A stretch of 64,000 bases of DNA from Escallonia rubra (GCA_033065855.1 JAVXUO010002997.1:248001-312000), one strand, 5' to 3'. Numbered from the stretch's first letter, positions 42,061 to 54,154 are shown. Translations and numbers: made by a program. Notes: a model not told the origin generated them from the sequence alone.

Positions 42061-43275
42061 CCAACCTGTGTGGTTTGTGGATACATGTGCAACAAAATAT
42101 GTAGCACGTGATCGAGAAGGGTTTGTAGATGACCACTGGATTCCAGTGGGAAGCAAACATATCTTCATGGAGGTGCTAGGGGTTGGTTCTTACAAGCTCA
42201 AGTTGCACACTGGGCGCACGTTGCTTCTTGAGGATGTGCGATATGCCCCCACTGTTCGGCTTAATCTACTTTCAATTACTGCTTTATTAGACAATGGTTT
42301 TTCCTTTACTTTTAGGGGTAATAAGTTGGAAATCTTTTTGGATGATGTTTTGTTTGGACATGGTTTTTGCACGGATAGTCTTTTTCAATTGGATTTAATT
42401 AATTCTCATTCCTCTTATTCTTATGTGGTGAATGATAATATTGTGAATGATTCTACCACTTGGCATGCAAGACTGGGCCACATAGGTCAAGATAGAATGA
42501 CTCGTTTGGCTAGAGAAGGCCTTTTGGGTCCACTCGCAAAAGTCAATCTACAAACATGTGAGGCTTGTTTGGCTAGTAAAGCATGCAAGAAGCCTTTTGG
42601 AAAGGCTATGAGTGCAACTCAGACACTTGAGCTAGGTCACTCTGACATATGTGGACCTATGAGTATAAAGGCACGCCATGGCGCTTCTTATTTCCTTACA
42701 CTGATAGAAGATTATACACAATATGGTTACGTGTATCTGATATCTCACTGCTATGATGCTTTGGATTGTTTCAAACACTTTGTAGTAGAGGTTGAGAATT
42801 AGAAAGAAAAGAGTTTGAAAACTCTTTGCACTGATCGGGGACGCGAATATTTTTCCGATCACTTCAAGAAGTTTTGTGAGGAAAATGGGATACGCAGGAA
42901 AATTACTATTCCTAATACTCCACAACAAAATAGTGTTGCAAAAAGAAGGAATAGAACACTGTTGGATATGGTTAGGTATATGATGGCGCAAACAAACCTT
43001 CCAATATCTTTTTGGGGGGATGCTCTTTTGACTACAACCTATTTACTTAATTGTGTGCCTTCACAATTAGTCAAATCCACCCCATATGAGTTTTGGAATG
43101 GCGAAAAGCCAAATTTGGATAACTTGCGCCCATGAGACTCAGCAAGTTGTGTTCACAGTACTTCTCATAAGTGTGGGAGCTAAGAAGAGTATCTTTTTGA
43201 GGTATTCTAAAAATGCTAAAGGCTATGTGATGTATGATGAACATCCAAATGGTGGAAAGACTGAAATATAGTCTC
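42061..43275 (+). pseudogene. Copia2 protease and integrase, right arm
   Basis: Protease WFVDTCATKYVA at about 42071-42106: the usual D-T/S-G-A has Gly replaced by Cys. GAG-pre-integrase TTWHARLGHIGQDRMTRLAR and CEACLASKACKKPFGKA at about 42456-42605. The integrase core has HSDICGPMS and TDRGREYFSDHFKKFC, with stops at about 42801 and 43135. The C-terminal linker is partly deleted relative to the left arm (about 43330-43390). Confidence 0.87.
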
Positions 43276-43549
43276 CTAATGTTGATTTCATAGAGAGTGA
43301 TTTTCTTAGCATTGGAGACGCGAATAAGAATCTTGACCTCTATGAGTTAGATGAGGCTTTACCATTTCCAACAAGATTTGCAATTGCATAGAGGTGCATG
43401 GGGAAGAGTTCCACATCGTCATTTTGAGATTGACAGATAAATTCTTATGTGCATTCCAACTGATGAAGATGAGCCCACTTCTATGGAAGAAGCCTTATCT
43501 TTGTCTGCTAGTAATGAGAGGATGGCTGCAATAAAAGATGAGTTGAACT

Positions 43550-45033
43550 CAATGGAGAAGAATTAGGTCTGGGAGTTGGTTGACCTTCCACCAGAGCGCA
43601 AGACTGTTGGAAACAAGTGGATTTTAAAAGTCAAGCGCAAGGCAGATGGGTCAATTGACAAGTATAAGGCACTTCTTGTGGTGAAAGGCAATACACAACA
43701 ATGAGGTGTGGATTATGAAGACACATTCTCCCCAATGGTGAATTTGCTTCAATTCACCCGATCCTAGCTATTGTCACCCAACAGGATTTAGAACTTTTTC
43801 ATATGAATGTTAAGACTGCGTTTTTCCATGGAGAACTAGATGAAGAGATTTATATGGCTCAACCTAAGGGTTTTGAAGTCAGGGAACATGAGTGCAAAGT
43901 TTGCCGGCTCAAGCATTCTATATATGGTCTCAAACAATTATCTAGGCAGTGGTACTTTAGGTTTCATCATGCCATTACCTCTATAACTTTTTAGATGATT
44001 GAACAAGACCATTGTGTTTACGTAAAAAGATCCAAGAAAAGTATTCTGATCCTTTCTTTGTATGTGGATAACATTCTTTTAGCTGAGAATGACGTAAGTT
44101 CTATTATCACCACTAAGCAGTGGATGTCCTCCACCTTTGAGATGAAGGACATGGGAGACGCTAATTATGTGCTCGAGGTGAAAATCGTACATGATCGTCC
44201 AAAGAGATTTCTCAGTTTGTCCCAAAAGACATACATCAAGAAAGTCATTGAACGATTTCGTATGCAAAACTCAAAACCCATAGACACTCCAATGGACAAG
44301 GCGTGTACTTTAAGCACAGATCAATGCCCAAAGAATGATGAGGAAAAGAATCGGATGTCCAAAGTGCCTTCGCGGCTACAGTACAGATTCTGATGTATGT
44401 TATGTTGTGTACGCGTCCAGACATCTGTTATGTCGTTGGAATGGTGAGTCATTATCAGAGTAATGCTGGACCACTCATTGGCATGCAGTAAAGAGGATTC
44501 TTTGATACCGACGTGGAACTGCTGATCTCGTCATGTGTTATCATGGTGGAGACTTGAGACTAAGAGGATACAACGATGCTGATTGGGGCGGTGATAGAGA
44601 TGAGCGCGAAACCACTTCAGGTTATGCATTCATACTAAGAGGTGGGGATATATCTTGGTGTAGTAAGAAACATATTCGCATCACCCTATCCATGATGGAG
44701 TCGGAGTATGTTGCTTGTTCAGCAGCAGTCTAGGAAGCTGTTTGGTTGAGGTTATTCTTACAGGCTCTAAGGGTTATAGCTCAAGCAGATGAGGCTGTCA
44801 CTGTTCATTGTGACAATAAAGCTGCCCTAGATTTTGTAAAGGAGCCCAAATATCATGGGAAGGCCAAATACGTAACCCTTCATTATCACTTCATTAGAAC
44901 TTTAGTTGCGCAAGGAGAGGTGACCATGAAGCATATACCCACTTGCAGAATGGTGGTTGATCCTTTGATCAAGCCTATTGCTAGAGATGTTTTCCTTTCT
45001 CACATTAGGAGTATGGGACTACGTAGGGTTTGA
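43550..45033 (+). pseudogene. Copia2 reverse transcriptase and RNase H, right arm
   Basis: RT begins near 43595 (TVGNKWILKVKRKADGSIDK), continues with MNVKTAFFHGELDEEIYMAQ (43803), and has YVDNILLAEND at 44061 in place of the catalytic YVDD. RNase H blocks: YNDADWGGDRDERETTSGYA (44560), MMESEYVACSAAV (44692), then HCDNKAALDFV (44807) and KYVTLHYHFIRTLV. Several stops separate them. This whole portion is missing from the left copy. Confidence 0.87.
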
Positions 45034-45551
45034 TATATTTATGGCATCTTATGTACTTGACATTATTTATTATATTAGCATTTCTTGATTTGAGTTTATT
45101 TTGGAATGAACGGATAATATTTATGATTACATATACATCCTTATTAAGAGTGTCACCAGGCTTGAATTGACCCACTCACACGGGTAATTCACTTTGGCGC
45201 TAAGATAGCGAGTAAGATGAGACATAATTGTCTTAGGCTCCAAGAGGGCGAATAAGATGATACAGCTTGTAATGCTAACATGTCGCCTTAGTTGAAGCTA
45301 AGATGAGACCTAAAAAGGTAGGTCAATCATAGAGTATCTCCATAACTCTATGTAGCATATTTACAACCGATTTTGAGATTTTAGGCAGGCACTATGAGAG
45401 TGACTGGGCGGAAAAACTCAGGTTAGGCGCTCATACAGTGACTAGACTCAGATTCTTATGGCGTATTTTATTTTAACATTTATGTGACACGCCCTTGCGG
45501 GTTACGCCATAGCATGCAAATCATATTGCATGTGCTAACTGCAGACCGACA

Positions 45552-45910
45552 GTGGGAGTGATGAATGAATCCCTGCTTCGTCACTATGTGAGCCACTTGG
45601 ATCAAAATATTATTGATCTTATGTGTACCCTTTTCACCTTATACTATGCCATGAAGAGGATACTCAATGTCGCTACTTTAGCATGTACCCTTGGATCATG
45701 GAGGATGCGGTCTCGCGGGGCATGTCTAGGAAAGTGGTTGAGTCTAATTGGAATGACATGAGGGCTTTGGGAAGAAAGTTCAATATTACACCATGTTGTG
45801 TGATTCATAGCCCGGGCGACTTTGTTGATTTTCATTTTGATATGAGTCATGAATATATAACATATAAGAGGTTTAACATTGCTCAATATGAGGGATTTGA
45901 GAGTGTTTAA
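45552..45910 (+). pseudogene. Reading frame between RNase H and 3' LTR of Copia2, right arm
   Basis: Counterpart of 18254-18640. One frame (45552-45761) carries VMNESLLRHYVSHLDQNIID; after a shift near 45620 the other (45623-45910) carries YFSMYPWIMEDAV, SNWNDMRALGRKFNITPCCV and DFVDFHFDMSHEYITYKRFN. The same order as the left arm shows that one frame was probably open in the ancestor. Function unknown; a chance frame remains possible. Confidence 0.4.
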
Positions 45911-46118
45911 TCTAGTATAGTTGAACTATCTAGGGTACATACGAGATTTTTTGGAGTGATGTATTATGTTAGTTTAGTGATAACTTAATACAATACTCCT
46001 CAATGTTAGACATCCTTTCTCACAGGTCACACGTTCCATTTTCTATATGAAGAGATGAGTGAACAAGAGATAAGGAGGGATTGCATGATTTATTTGCCCT
46101 TTGTGGGCGAGTGAGAGC

Positions 46119-46533
46119 TGTTAATAAATTGGGTCGGTGGACCCATTATCCGTCCATTAACTGATAATATGTATTTGTTGGTAAGGATAATTACAGTTTA
46201 TTAGAGGATATTTATCTCCTAAGTGTTTGAGGTAAATCCAGTCTCTAATACTATCTCTATATAAAGGTTAGAGATATCCCAAGAAAATAAGTTACAATAC
46301 AACAAGTCATAAGACAATCCCTTCTCTTGTTGCACTATCTCTAGAGCATCACCAAACTCTAGGATTTGGTTCGTGAAAGAAGAACTTGACTCTAGTAGCC
46401 ATTTTCGTATCTACGAGTAAAGATCAAGCGTGTTGGAGGCTCGTAACAACAAGGATCCTTCATCGGAATTATAAGGTACTTCATACGGTATGTTCCCGAA
46501 CCCACTACGTGGTAGGCGTCTTTAATTTTTTTA
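46119..46533 (+). repeat. Copia2 3' LTR, right arm
   Basis: 415 bp, matching 39602-40058 but with small deletions, including the terminal ACA and most of the target duplication at about 46533. Confidence 0.85.
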
Positions 46534-47540
46534 TGATTCCAAGTTCTTTAGCACAGCTGATGCAGCTTCAATCACTTCACCAAGGCGACAACATGATTTC
46601 GGGGGAGCTTTCTGCTTCTCTAAAGAATTTAACAAGTTTGGAAACTCTCGATCTCGGAAACAAAAATTTATCAGGGACTATCCCTCCGTGGGATGGAAAT
46701 GTTTTTACCAATCTCAGAATCATTAACTTGAGGACTAACTCATTTTCGGATGTACTTCCTACCGAGCTTCTAAACTCGAGCTCCCTCCAAGTGCTAGATC
46801 TTGTTGAGAACAATTTGACTGGCAACATTCTAACGAACATCGTTGGCCTGAAAGCGATGGCACAAGATCTGAAAGTAAACTAGTATTCTTTATATGGAAA
46901 ATATAAGGGTGTTTACTATGCAGAAAGCTTGGTTTTGAACACGAAATGCCTACCTCAAAAATACACAAAGACCTTATCCCTCGTGACCTCCATAGACCTA
47001 TTTGGAAATAACTTCCGTGGAGACTTTCTTGCCAAATTATCACTCTTGTTCGCCCTGACGATCTTAAACTTGTCAAGAAACCATATCAATGGTAACATTC
47101 CTGGAAGCATCTAGAATCTATGTCAATTATCATCTCTTGATTTCTCAAGTTATAAGCTCTCGGGTGCTATTCCTCCAAGCATGTCGTCGTTAACATTCTT
47201 GGCTTACTTCAATCTTTTGGATATTGGATTTAGCATAATTATTCCCTATGAGGTGTAGATGGCAACCTTTAGCGCTTCTTCGTTTGCCGTAAACCCTACC
47301 CTTTGTGGAGCTCCACTTGAAGTTGAGTGCCAAGGTGAGGATTTAAATCAAGGAAAGACTGTTGGGGGGATCGTAGGTGGTAGTAAGTTTTTGGATAAAT
47401 TGTTCGGCCTTAGAATTGGGTTGGGATTTGTTGTGGTAACTCTGGTTCCTTATTTGATGATAGTGATCAGGAAGCCCTGGAATGAGGCCTATCTCAGGTT
47501 TGTGGACAATTTTTTTTACAGATTGTCAGGGCTAAAATAA
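46534..47540 (+). pseudogene. LRR-RLP pseudogene, C-terminal part, right arm
   Basis: Continues the LRR domain: LKNLTSLETLDLGNKNLSGT, NLRIINLRTNSF, SLQVLDLVENNLTGNI, a region with KAMAQDLKVN typical of the RLP island-to-last-LRR spacer, then IDLFGNNFRGDF and LTILNLSRNHINGNIPGSI. The C-terminal block (47259-47540) has NPTLCGAPLEVECQGED, membrane segment GLRIGLGFVVVTLVPYLMIV and tail RKPWNEAYLRFVDNFF. Stops near 46882, 47113 and 47258. No kinase domain, so RLP rather than RLK. Confidence 0.87.
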
Positions 47541-48309
47541 AGCAGCACATCACATACAAAGTCATGGACAATAACATATTCAGAGAGGCTTGAATTGAAG
47601 TGCAACATACAAGTCAAGTGTTCCTTGATACTTGTGGGAGGCCCCTGTAATTTCAAGTGATTCACTACTACTTGTACAAGATAATATTGTACTTGTGTTC
47701 GTGCTTGCTGGCAAACTCCTACTTAATGTGAGTTCTTTTGTGCCTCCTGCCTAATGACTTATCTAAAAAAGAAAAATTAGATGGAAATTGAAACTAAAAA
47801 ATAAAGTCAAAAACTGTGCGGTCAAGACAAAGAGAGCTTTTGCAATGATGGCAATTGTTTACAAAGTGAAATGAAAAGGGAAAATTAGGAAATGAGGGAT
47901 TTTGGGAATAAGCATTTATGGAAGGTGGGTTATATTTGAAAAGTTAAGAAAAAGCGAGGTGAGTTTTATAAATTTCTAAACAAGGGGTCGACTTAAAAAA
48001 AAGGTTTTTTGAAATCATTTAATTTGGTCTTTCCAAATTACCCCTCCCCTAAGAATTGATACAAACCATGTTATGCAAGAATGCAAGTACGGTAATGCAA
48101 AAATGCTTGTCAATATGTGTAGATATTTAGTTCTTAATTTGAATATCAATTGATCATTGTTCTGGTCCCCCCACCTAAGAGCTTCCCTTCTCCTCTAATA
48201 ACAGATTTCCCTCCATAAGTACTTGCCTCAACCCCCCCTCCCTCCCCTCACAGTGGAGGGACCATAATGTCTATGCAAACTCTGAATCATGAGCTATGCA
48301 GAGTAGAAA
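47541..48309. other. Intergenic segment, right arm
   Basis: No gene recognised; mirrors 13836-14620. Contains C-rich stretches near 48165 and 48230-48247 in place of the left-arm G-tract. Confidence 0.6.
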
Positions 48310-48627
48310 ATGGTTATGCTTTGTCCAAACCGTGTCAATTCTTACTCCCTAGCACAAACTCATAACTACTCCACCCTCTTCCCTCTTACTGAACTTGGAC
48401 ACTTATTGCGAAACAAATACAGTGACAAGGTTTATTCATGCAACATAGCCATCGATAAACTAATCAAAGCTGAATCTTTAAACTATGCCACAAACTGTTC
48501 GCCGAAATGCTCGAACGAGTCACATGGAACATACTAATTTCTGGGTATAGACGAAATGGGTTTCCAAACGAAGCTCTTTACTTTTATAGTCAAATGGTTA
48601 ACCTAAAAGTTAGAGAAAGTTCGGTAG
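48310..48627 (+). pseudogene. PPR protein gene fragment, right arm
   Basis: LLRNKYSDKVYSCNIAIDKL (in 48310-48537), then after a one-base shift near 48505 the PPR helix pair ERVTWNILISGYRRNGFPNE with ALYFYSQMV (48507-48600). Same fragment as 13516-13835. A transposon-like sequence follows at about 48628, so only the N-terminal portion survives. Confidence 0.7.
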
Positions 48628-49735
48628 TGTTTGACAGAGTTTTTGTTTTTCAGTTTTTTCTCCAGCTTTGTAAATTGGAGGGGAAAAAAAACCCTGTTTG
48701 ACAGACAATTTTTGTTTTTTCTTCCTTCAGTTTTGAAATTAGTTTTTAAAACGGGGCTGTTTTTGAAAACTCCATTTTGGAGTTTTGAGTTTTGAATTTT
48801 TGTTTTTGTTTTGAGATCTAACCATCAAACTTCATCAGAAGCAATTTATTATCCACATTTAAAAAAATCATTTCATTTTCACCATTTGCACTATTTACCC
48901 TCCAAGCCCTCACCACCACTACTGCCAGCAGACAACCACTATCGCCACATAGCGTCGCCCCAACCAGCCCACATTTGACACCCCACTGCCGCCCCACCAT
49001 AGATATGTCCCACCGTCACAATCCTACCACTGTCACACCAAAAGATCTCTTACATTGTCGCCATAATCCCATCGTTGCCACGGTAAATTTGCCTCACCGC
49101 CGCCACCCCATCGCTATCGCCACCGCACGAATCTGCTCCACCATTATGTCGCATCAACCAAGCAGACGACATCACAACCACCATCATAACCACCAAGTAC
49201 CACCACCACTATCTTAACTGCCAAGAACACTGCCATAACTGCTGACAATCGATCAACGTCAGACAACATCACAATTAGACAATACCGCAATGGGAACAAC
49301 ATCACAACCACCATCGATCAACGTCAACATCATCAATTTCACCATTCCCAACCACCCGCTATCAATCTCGCCACTGTCGTTGACGCCGTCTCTCATCATT
49401 GTTGTCGATCTCATCAGATCTTTTTTGGGTAGCAGTAACTCCATCATGGTTTTGACGGTTGGTCGTGATGGGTGGTGGTTACTGGCTATGGGCGGCAGTG
49501 ATACTATGGCGTGATGGTGTTGGTTGGTGGTAATGGAAACTGATATTTTGGGGAAGAAGGAACATAAAGGAAAATAAAATCCTCTTAAAAGAAATAAAAA
49601 CTGAAAAAACCAAAAATGATCTATCAAACATCTACTTGTTTTCTTTTTTTTTTTCAAAACAAAAACTACAATTAGTTTTGGTCTTTATTTTTTAGAAAAC
49701 CAAAACTAAAAACTACAATGTCGTCAAACACACTC
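48628..49735. mobile_element. Possible DNA transposon disrupting the PPR gene, right arm
   Basis: Begins GTGTTTGACAGAGTTTTTG and ends near TACAATGTCGTCAAACAC, an imperfect inverted terminus of about 9-12 bp followed by GTTTTTAGTTTT-like subterminal words on both sides. The interior is CCACCAC/CATCACCACC-rich (48900-49400). No clear target duplication or transposase; class unknown. Confidence 0.4.
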
Positions 49736-50900
49736 ACTTGTTGAATTAGTGGCAAGTGTTTGCAGAGTAGTTGAATATTGAAACAAACAGATGAAAACAG
49801 TTGCATCTAATTACTTGTTTTTTTTCAGAGTAAAACTTGTATCACGACCACCGCACCCTCCTAAACTTAAACCCATACACAACTCACCCATCAAATCTTC
49901 TAGCAGCATTTCATCAAACAGTTGGCGGGTGACTCACACCCCTCCTTTAATCTCCTTCGCCCTCTTCATCCTTTGCAAATTCCCCCACCTAATTCTCAAT
50001 TTCATCCAACAAATCAATCCTCGATGTCGACATGTATGTGTTGCCAGGGGCAGGGGATGGAGCAAATTTGATATGTGCCTTTATACGTGTGTATCTGATT
50101 TGGAGGGGAAGATGGGAAATGGGTAGTTTAGGTAGACAAAAAATGAAATTTTGAAAGAAAAAAAAAACAATTTTTAAGCCCCCGCATTGTTCAGAAATTT
50201 TCAAAACATAACACCCTTTTTCTTAAGTTTACCACAAAAAAATAAATAAATAAAACCCACTTTCCACTAACTTTTAACCTCAAAACCCACTTTTTCTAAT
50301 TTTTCCAAATTAAAATGAGAACCGCTATCGATAGACAGTAGAGCATCTGAAATGAAAAGAACAAAAATCAAAAGAATTGAAATCAAGTCATGATTTGTTC
50401 GAGGATTTGATGATGTTTTCATTTTCTGCCTAGTTTCTTCCTTTTATCCTCTATATCTTAACTAACTGCGTTGCAACTGTTGAAAACAACTTGTTCTCAT
50501 CTTCATGTTTGCTGGAAACTGCTCATTTATGTTTCTTATAACTCCTATCGATGTTTTCTCTTTTATCAACAGCTGTTTCAAGACTCCCATGTAGCTCCTT
50601 AAATGTAGGCCTCATGTTTGTACTAGAACTGCCACTACTCATCATTATCAGCCAGCTGTTATTAAAATTGTAATTTCCTTCATATGAAAATAACTTTATT
50701 TTTAAGTCTTGGCTTTCTCTAATATGCACGTTGTCCACATTCTGATTGGTCACATTTTCAGCTCTTTTTGTTACGTAGTCATGTCCCTATCCATTGGCCA
50801 AATTAAAATTAATTTTTTGATCCTCCCTAGCCCCATTATTTGTCTTCGGCCCATCAAACATCATTGTTCATGGGATGATGCCTATGAAGATTACTTCTTT
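49736..50900. other. Unassigned segment, absent from the left arm
   Basis: Largely AT-rich, with C/T-rich stretches. A 76-codon minus-strand frame at 50523-50753 is not recognised. The interval 49415-51373 has no left-arm counterpart. Confidence 0.4.
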
Positions 50901-51145
50901 TTCCAAGTCTTCTAGGATGGTCTGCTAAAAAATAAGCAAAAAATTGCCCCCTTAAAACCTTTAGAGGGATGTAAGTTAGGCTATACTCTATCAAGGCCAC
51001 AACCAGCTACCTATTTTGCCTCTTAGGACTGGTCTTGTTAACAAATATTTTAGCAAGTAAGTTTGTGCTGACCAAAACATCAAAAATCAACATGTAATGT
51101 CTTAGCTTAACTGCTGTAGAATATAAAGTTAAACACAATTATTTG
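50901..51145 (-). pseudogene. Gypsy RNase H tail, right arm
   Basis: The minus strand of about 51000-51120 reads AVKLRHYMLIFDVLVSTNLL and then KYLLTRPVLRGKIG, the C-terminal RNase H signature of Tat-type Gypsy pol (family pattern KLRHY...RPVLxGRxxKW). It is separated from the rest of RNase H by the foldback element 51146-51927. Confidence 0.6.
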
Positions 51146-51546
51146 AGTTAACTACTCGGCTGACAACTCTACTATTAGGCAAATTCAACTTTCGTCTGTG
51201 AACATAAATTTGTGTCAAAGTGATCACTAAATTCTTAAATTTATTTCAATCAGGTCACTTTATTAGCTTCAGTGAATCCAAGTTCGTTAATTTAGGGGTA
51301 AAACCATTTTTCCCTATATCCCTTGTTCTTTCTTCTTCTCCCAAGTCGAACACCACCACCAACCACTATCATGGGGCCACCACCACACACACAGACAAAC
51401 ACACGCACGCACGCACGCATGCACACACGCACACTCACGTACTGTCACGCCCACACGCACGCACGCATGCGCACACACACACACACACACATATGTACAC
51501 ACGCGCGCACAGGTAACACATACATATGCACACATACACAACACAC

Positions 51547-51586
<40 letters not shown>

Positions 51587-51927
51587 CATATAGCGTGTGT
51601 GTGCACGATTGATTGTGCATGCGGGCGCGCGCGTGTGACATTATGTGTAAGTGTGTGTCTGTGTGTGTTTTACGCGCGGGGATGTGTGTGTGGGGTGAGG
51701 GTGTGTGTTACAGTGTGTGTTTGTGACGGGGGGAGAGAGAGAGAGAGGGTAAAAATTTCAATATACCACTGATTAGATGGACTTAACGGGACAGTGTCTA
51801 AGGATAATTTAACAGAATGACTTGATTGAAATGAATTTAAGAATTTAGTGGTCACTTTGGCACAAATCGTACAATGATCAAAGTTGAATTTGCCTAATAG
51901 TACAATGGTCAACTGAGCAGTTAATTC
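51146..51927. mobile_element. Foldback element with 115-bp arms and microsatellite core, right arm
   Basis: Terminal arms 51146-51258 and about 51815-51927 are inverted copies (GTTAACTACTCGGCTGAC against the inverse of GGTCAACTGAGCAGTTAAT). The core carries CA/CG-rich tracts (51387-51540), (TA)n at 51549-51582 and (TG)n from 51595. It splits Gypsy RNase H. Long cysteine/valine or threonine/histidine frames are microsatellite artefacts. Confidence 0.7.
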
Positions 51928-54018
51928 TAATTTTTCTGTAGCACAGTAATTCTGCTCAGTTATTTGCAAACTTTTAATGAAATAGTAAAGCGATTGTAAC
52001 CTTGGTCATTTGCTTGGGACAACAAGCTACCAACGAAAGATCTACGACTGATATATATAGCTTCAGCGGCTTCCCAACTCTTGGTGACATTGAACTGAAG
52101 GCTTGATAAGATAATCCTTGATCGCTTGAAAAGCCTGTTGGTGTTCTAATTCTGAGCAATATGCGGAATCCACTTTTAGTCCTAACAAAGTTGAGAAAGC
52201 TTTTGTTTTTCTTGCCAGATTTGTGTTAAATCAGCGTAAGAAATTAACTTTGCCAAGGAAACGTTGCAACTCTTTCTTATTCGAAGGAGGTTTAGCATTA
52301 ATGCGGCATTAGTTTTACTCTTATCAATTTCAATCCCTCTTTGCGGACTAAAAACTCCATGAACTTTTATCCATAAACTCTGAAAGCACACTTCAATGGG
52401 TTCATTTTCAACCCATGCCGTCTCATTCTTATAAAGGCATCCTTTAGATGCTGTACATGTTCCTGGTAGTTATCTGATTTAACCACTACGTCATCGATAT
52501 ATACTTCTAAACTTTTTTCAATCATGTCGTAGAAAATCAAGTTCATTGCTTTTTGATACGTAACTCTACGACCAAATAGCATTACTACCCATTCAAGTGT
52601 TCCTATTGAACCTGGATATCAGTTTATGCACATCCTCTTGATCAATAAAGATCTGATTATAACCAGCATTTCCATTCATGAATAACATAATTGTATGCTT
52701 TGACACTGAATCAATTAATAAGTATACGTGCATTAATAAATCTTCCTCCACGGTAATAGGTAACTGCATTCACTACAAGACAAAATTACCAGCAACTTCT
52801 TTAGTCAGTAATGTTTTGTAAGTTGTGGAAGAAACATGCTCATCTACTTTAATTTACACGAACAAATTTGAAAAAGGCTAGAATCCATTTACCCATATAT
52901 CATGTTTCTGCACACATAAGAGGTTTTCGTATATGTTCTGCGGAAGCTGCATGTTATACCTATAGGCAAAGCATAATCTTTAGGGATATCAGTGTTTAAG
53001 TTTCTAAAGACGATACAACCTCTTAGCTTCCCAATTTTTCATTAAAAGAAGAACTATATTTGACATCCATTCAACATACCTGATAGGCCTGATAAAGTTT
53101 TCTTTTTGATTAATCTCTTGATTTCTTATTTGACCTATAAAGTCAAAAGGTCTGAATGCATGTTTGATTAACAACCTATGTTCAACTAATCTTCTGTCCA
53201 AACGTGGCATTTCTTCATGACTCTAAGCAAAGAAGTCCATGTACTCCCTAACTAGGCCAATCATTTGCTTCTCTACTTTCTTGGTAAACAAGTGCTGACG
53301 AAATTAGGCCATGGATCAGCCTCTTTCCCAAAGTTTACTTCCAATAAAGGATCATGAAACTCTGCCTTCAGATCATCTAACTTCGCTGGATCTAAACTCA
53401 AATCTTTCAATCGAATGCCATTCAATCGATCTTGATCATCATCCACTATACACTCCATAATACCTTGCACCTATGGTAGGTTTTATTGCATTTTAGCATA
53501 TTTATTTATTTCTTTAGCGATAATTTTTATAACTGATACTCCCTCCGTCCCTAAAAAACTGATCATATTTCCTTTTTGGGCCATCCCACAAAAAGTGATC
53601 ACTTCCAAATTATGAAAGATTCTGTAAGTATTTTTACATATTTACCCTTTTTATACTTTTTTATTCTATTTCTCTCACCACATTTAATTCTCTACCAACT
53701 CATTTTCTCTCCCTTGGCCCACCACTTTACACTTTTTTATTCTATTTCTCTCTCCACATTTAACACTCTACCAACCAATTTTCTCTCTCATGGCCCACTC
53801 TCTTTCCCCTCTCTAAAGGGTAAAATGGGAAAGACACACAATATATAATCTAAATTCTTAATATACGTGCAAAATAAAATGGATCACTATTTCAGGGACG
53901 GATGGAGTATAATTTAAGCATCTTTAGCGATGATTGACATGAGAAATATCATTGATGACCTTTAGTGACATTTTCATAGAGCGACCATAAGTTGTAAATG
54001 ATGAAACTGGGTGCAATG
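51928..54018 (-). pseudogene. Gypsy (Tat-like) pol remnant, right arm
   Basis: Minus strand. The pre-RT region is at 53273-53470 with GIMECIVDDDQDRLNGIRL. The RT start is at 53004-53210 with VEHRLLIKHAFRPFDFIG and FIRPIRYVEWMSNIV. The catalytic block is at 52367-52582 with EVYIDDVVVKSDNYQEHVQH and MRRHGLKMNPLKCAF. RNase H fragments reach 51928 (LKLYISVVDLS, EQNYCATEKLELTA). Mirrors 9435-12047 and retains about 60 nt before VEHR that the left arm lost. A Stowaway MITE sits upstream. Dead by stops and frameshifts. Confidence 0.85.
53539..53907. mobile_element. Stowaway (Tc1/mariner) MITE, right arm only
   Basis: Termini CTCCCTCCGTCCC and GGGACGGATGGAG, flanked by TA (53537-53538 and 53908-53909). 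The left arm has the empty site (TATATCAG around 9540). Length 369 bp, typical of the family; no coding capacity. Confidence 0.93.
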
Positions 54019-54119
54019 GATAATTAATGAAAATGAAGGGATCAACTTGGGAAACTATAATTATTTCAGGTGTTATTACATAAAATAAAGTTTGTCCGTG
54101 ATTATTCGTTTCATGTGAT

Positions 54120-54154
<35 letters not shown>

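Larger units (their letters stand above)
39602..46533 (+). mobile_element. Copia2 retrotransposon, right copy
   Basis: LTRs 39602-40058 and 46119-46533. The 5' flank GGGAT (39597-39601) matches the target site seen on the other side in the left arm (ATCCC at 17670-17674, inverse); the right copy here is eroded at 46534. The primer-binding-like TTGGTATAGAGCG follows the 5' LTR. The leader is about 1.1 kb long; gag, protease, integrase, RT and RNase H are in Copia order; about 1.1 kb lies between RNase H and the 3' LTR. More than ten in-frame stops. Confidence 0.9.
35151..54018 (-). repeat. Right arm of the ~19-kb imperfect inverted duplication
   Basis: Mirror image of 9435-28497. The outer end is at GGTGCAATG (54010-54018), matching CATTGCACC (9435-9443). 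The inner end is at ATGGAACCAATG (35151), matching the Copia1 sequence cut by CACTA at 28497. Arm-specific indels include the Tourist-like insertion at 37335, the segment 49415-51373 and the Stowaway at 53539. Confidence 0.9.

Noticed and set aside
32882-47540. Receptor kinase (LRR-RLK) assignment
   Set aside because: The C-terminus ends after a short basic tail following the membrane segment; no kinase motifs are present, so RLP.
48310-48701. Functional PPR gene
   Set aside because: Frameshifted and truncated by a transposon-like sequence after about one and a half repeats in both arms.
50523-50753. 76-codon minus-strand frame
   Set aside because: No recognisable motif and no counterpart in the left arm; could be random.
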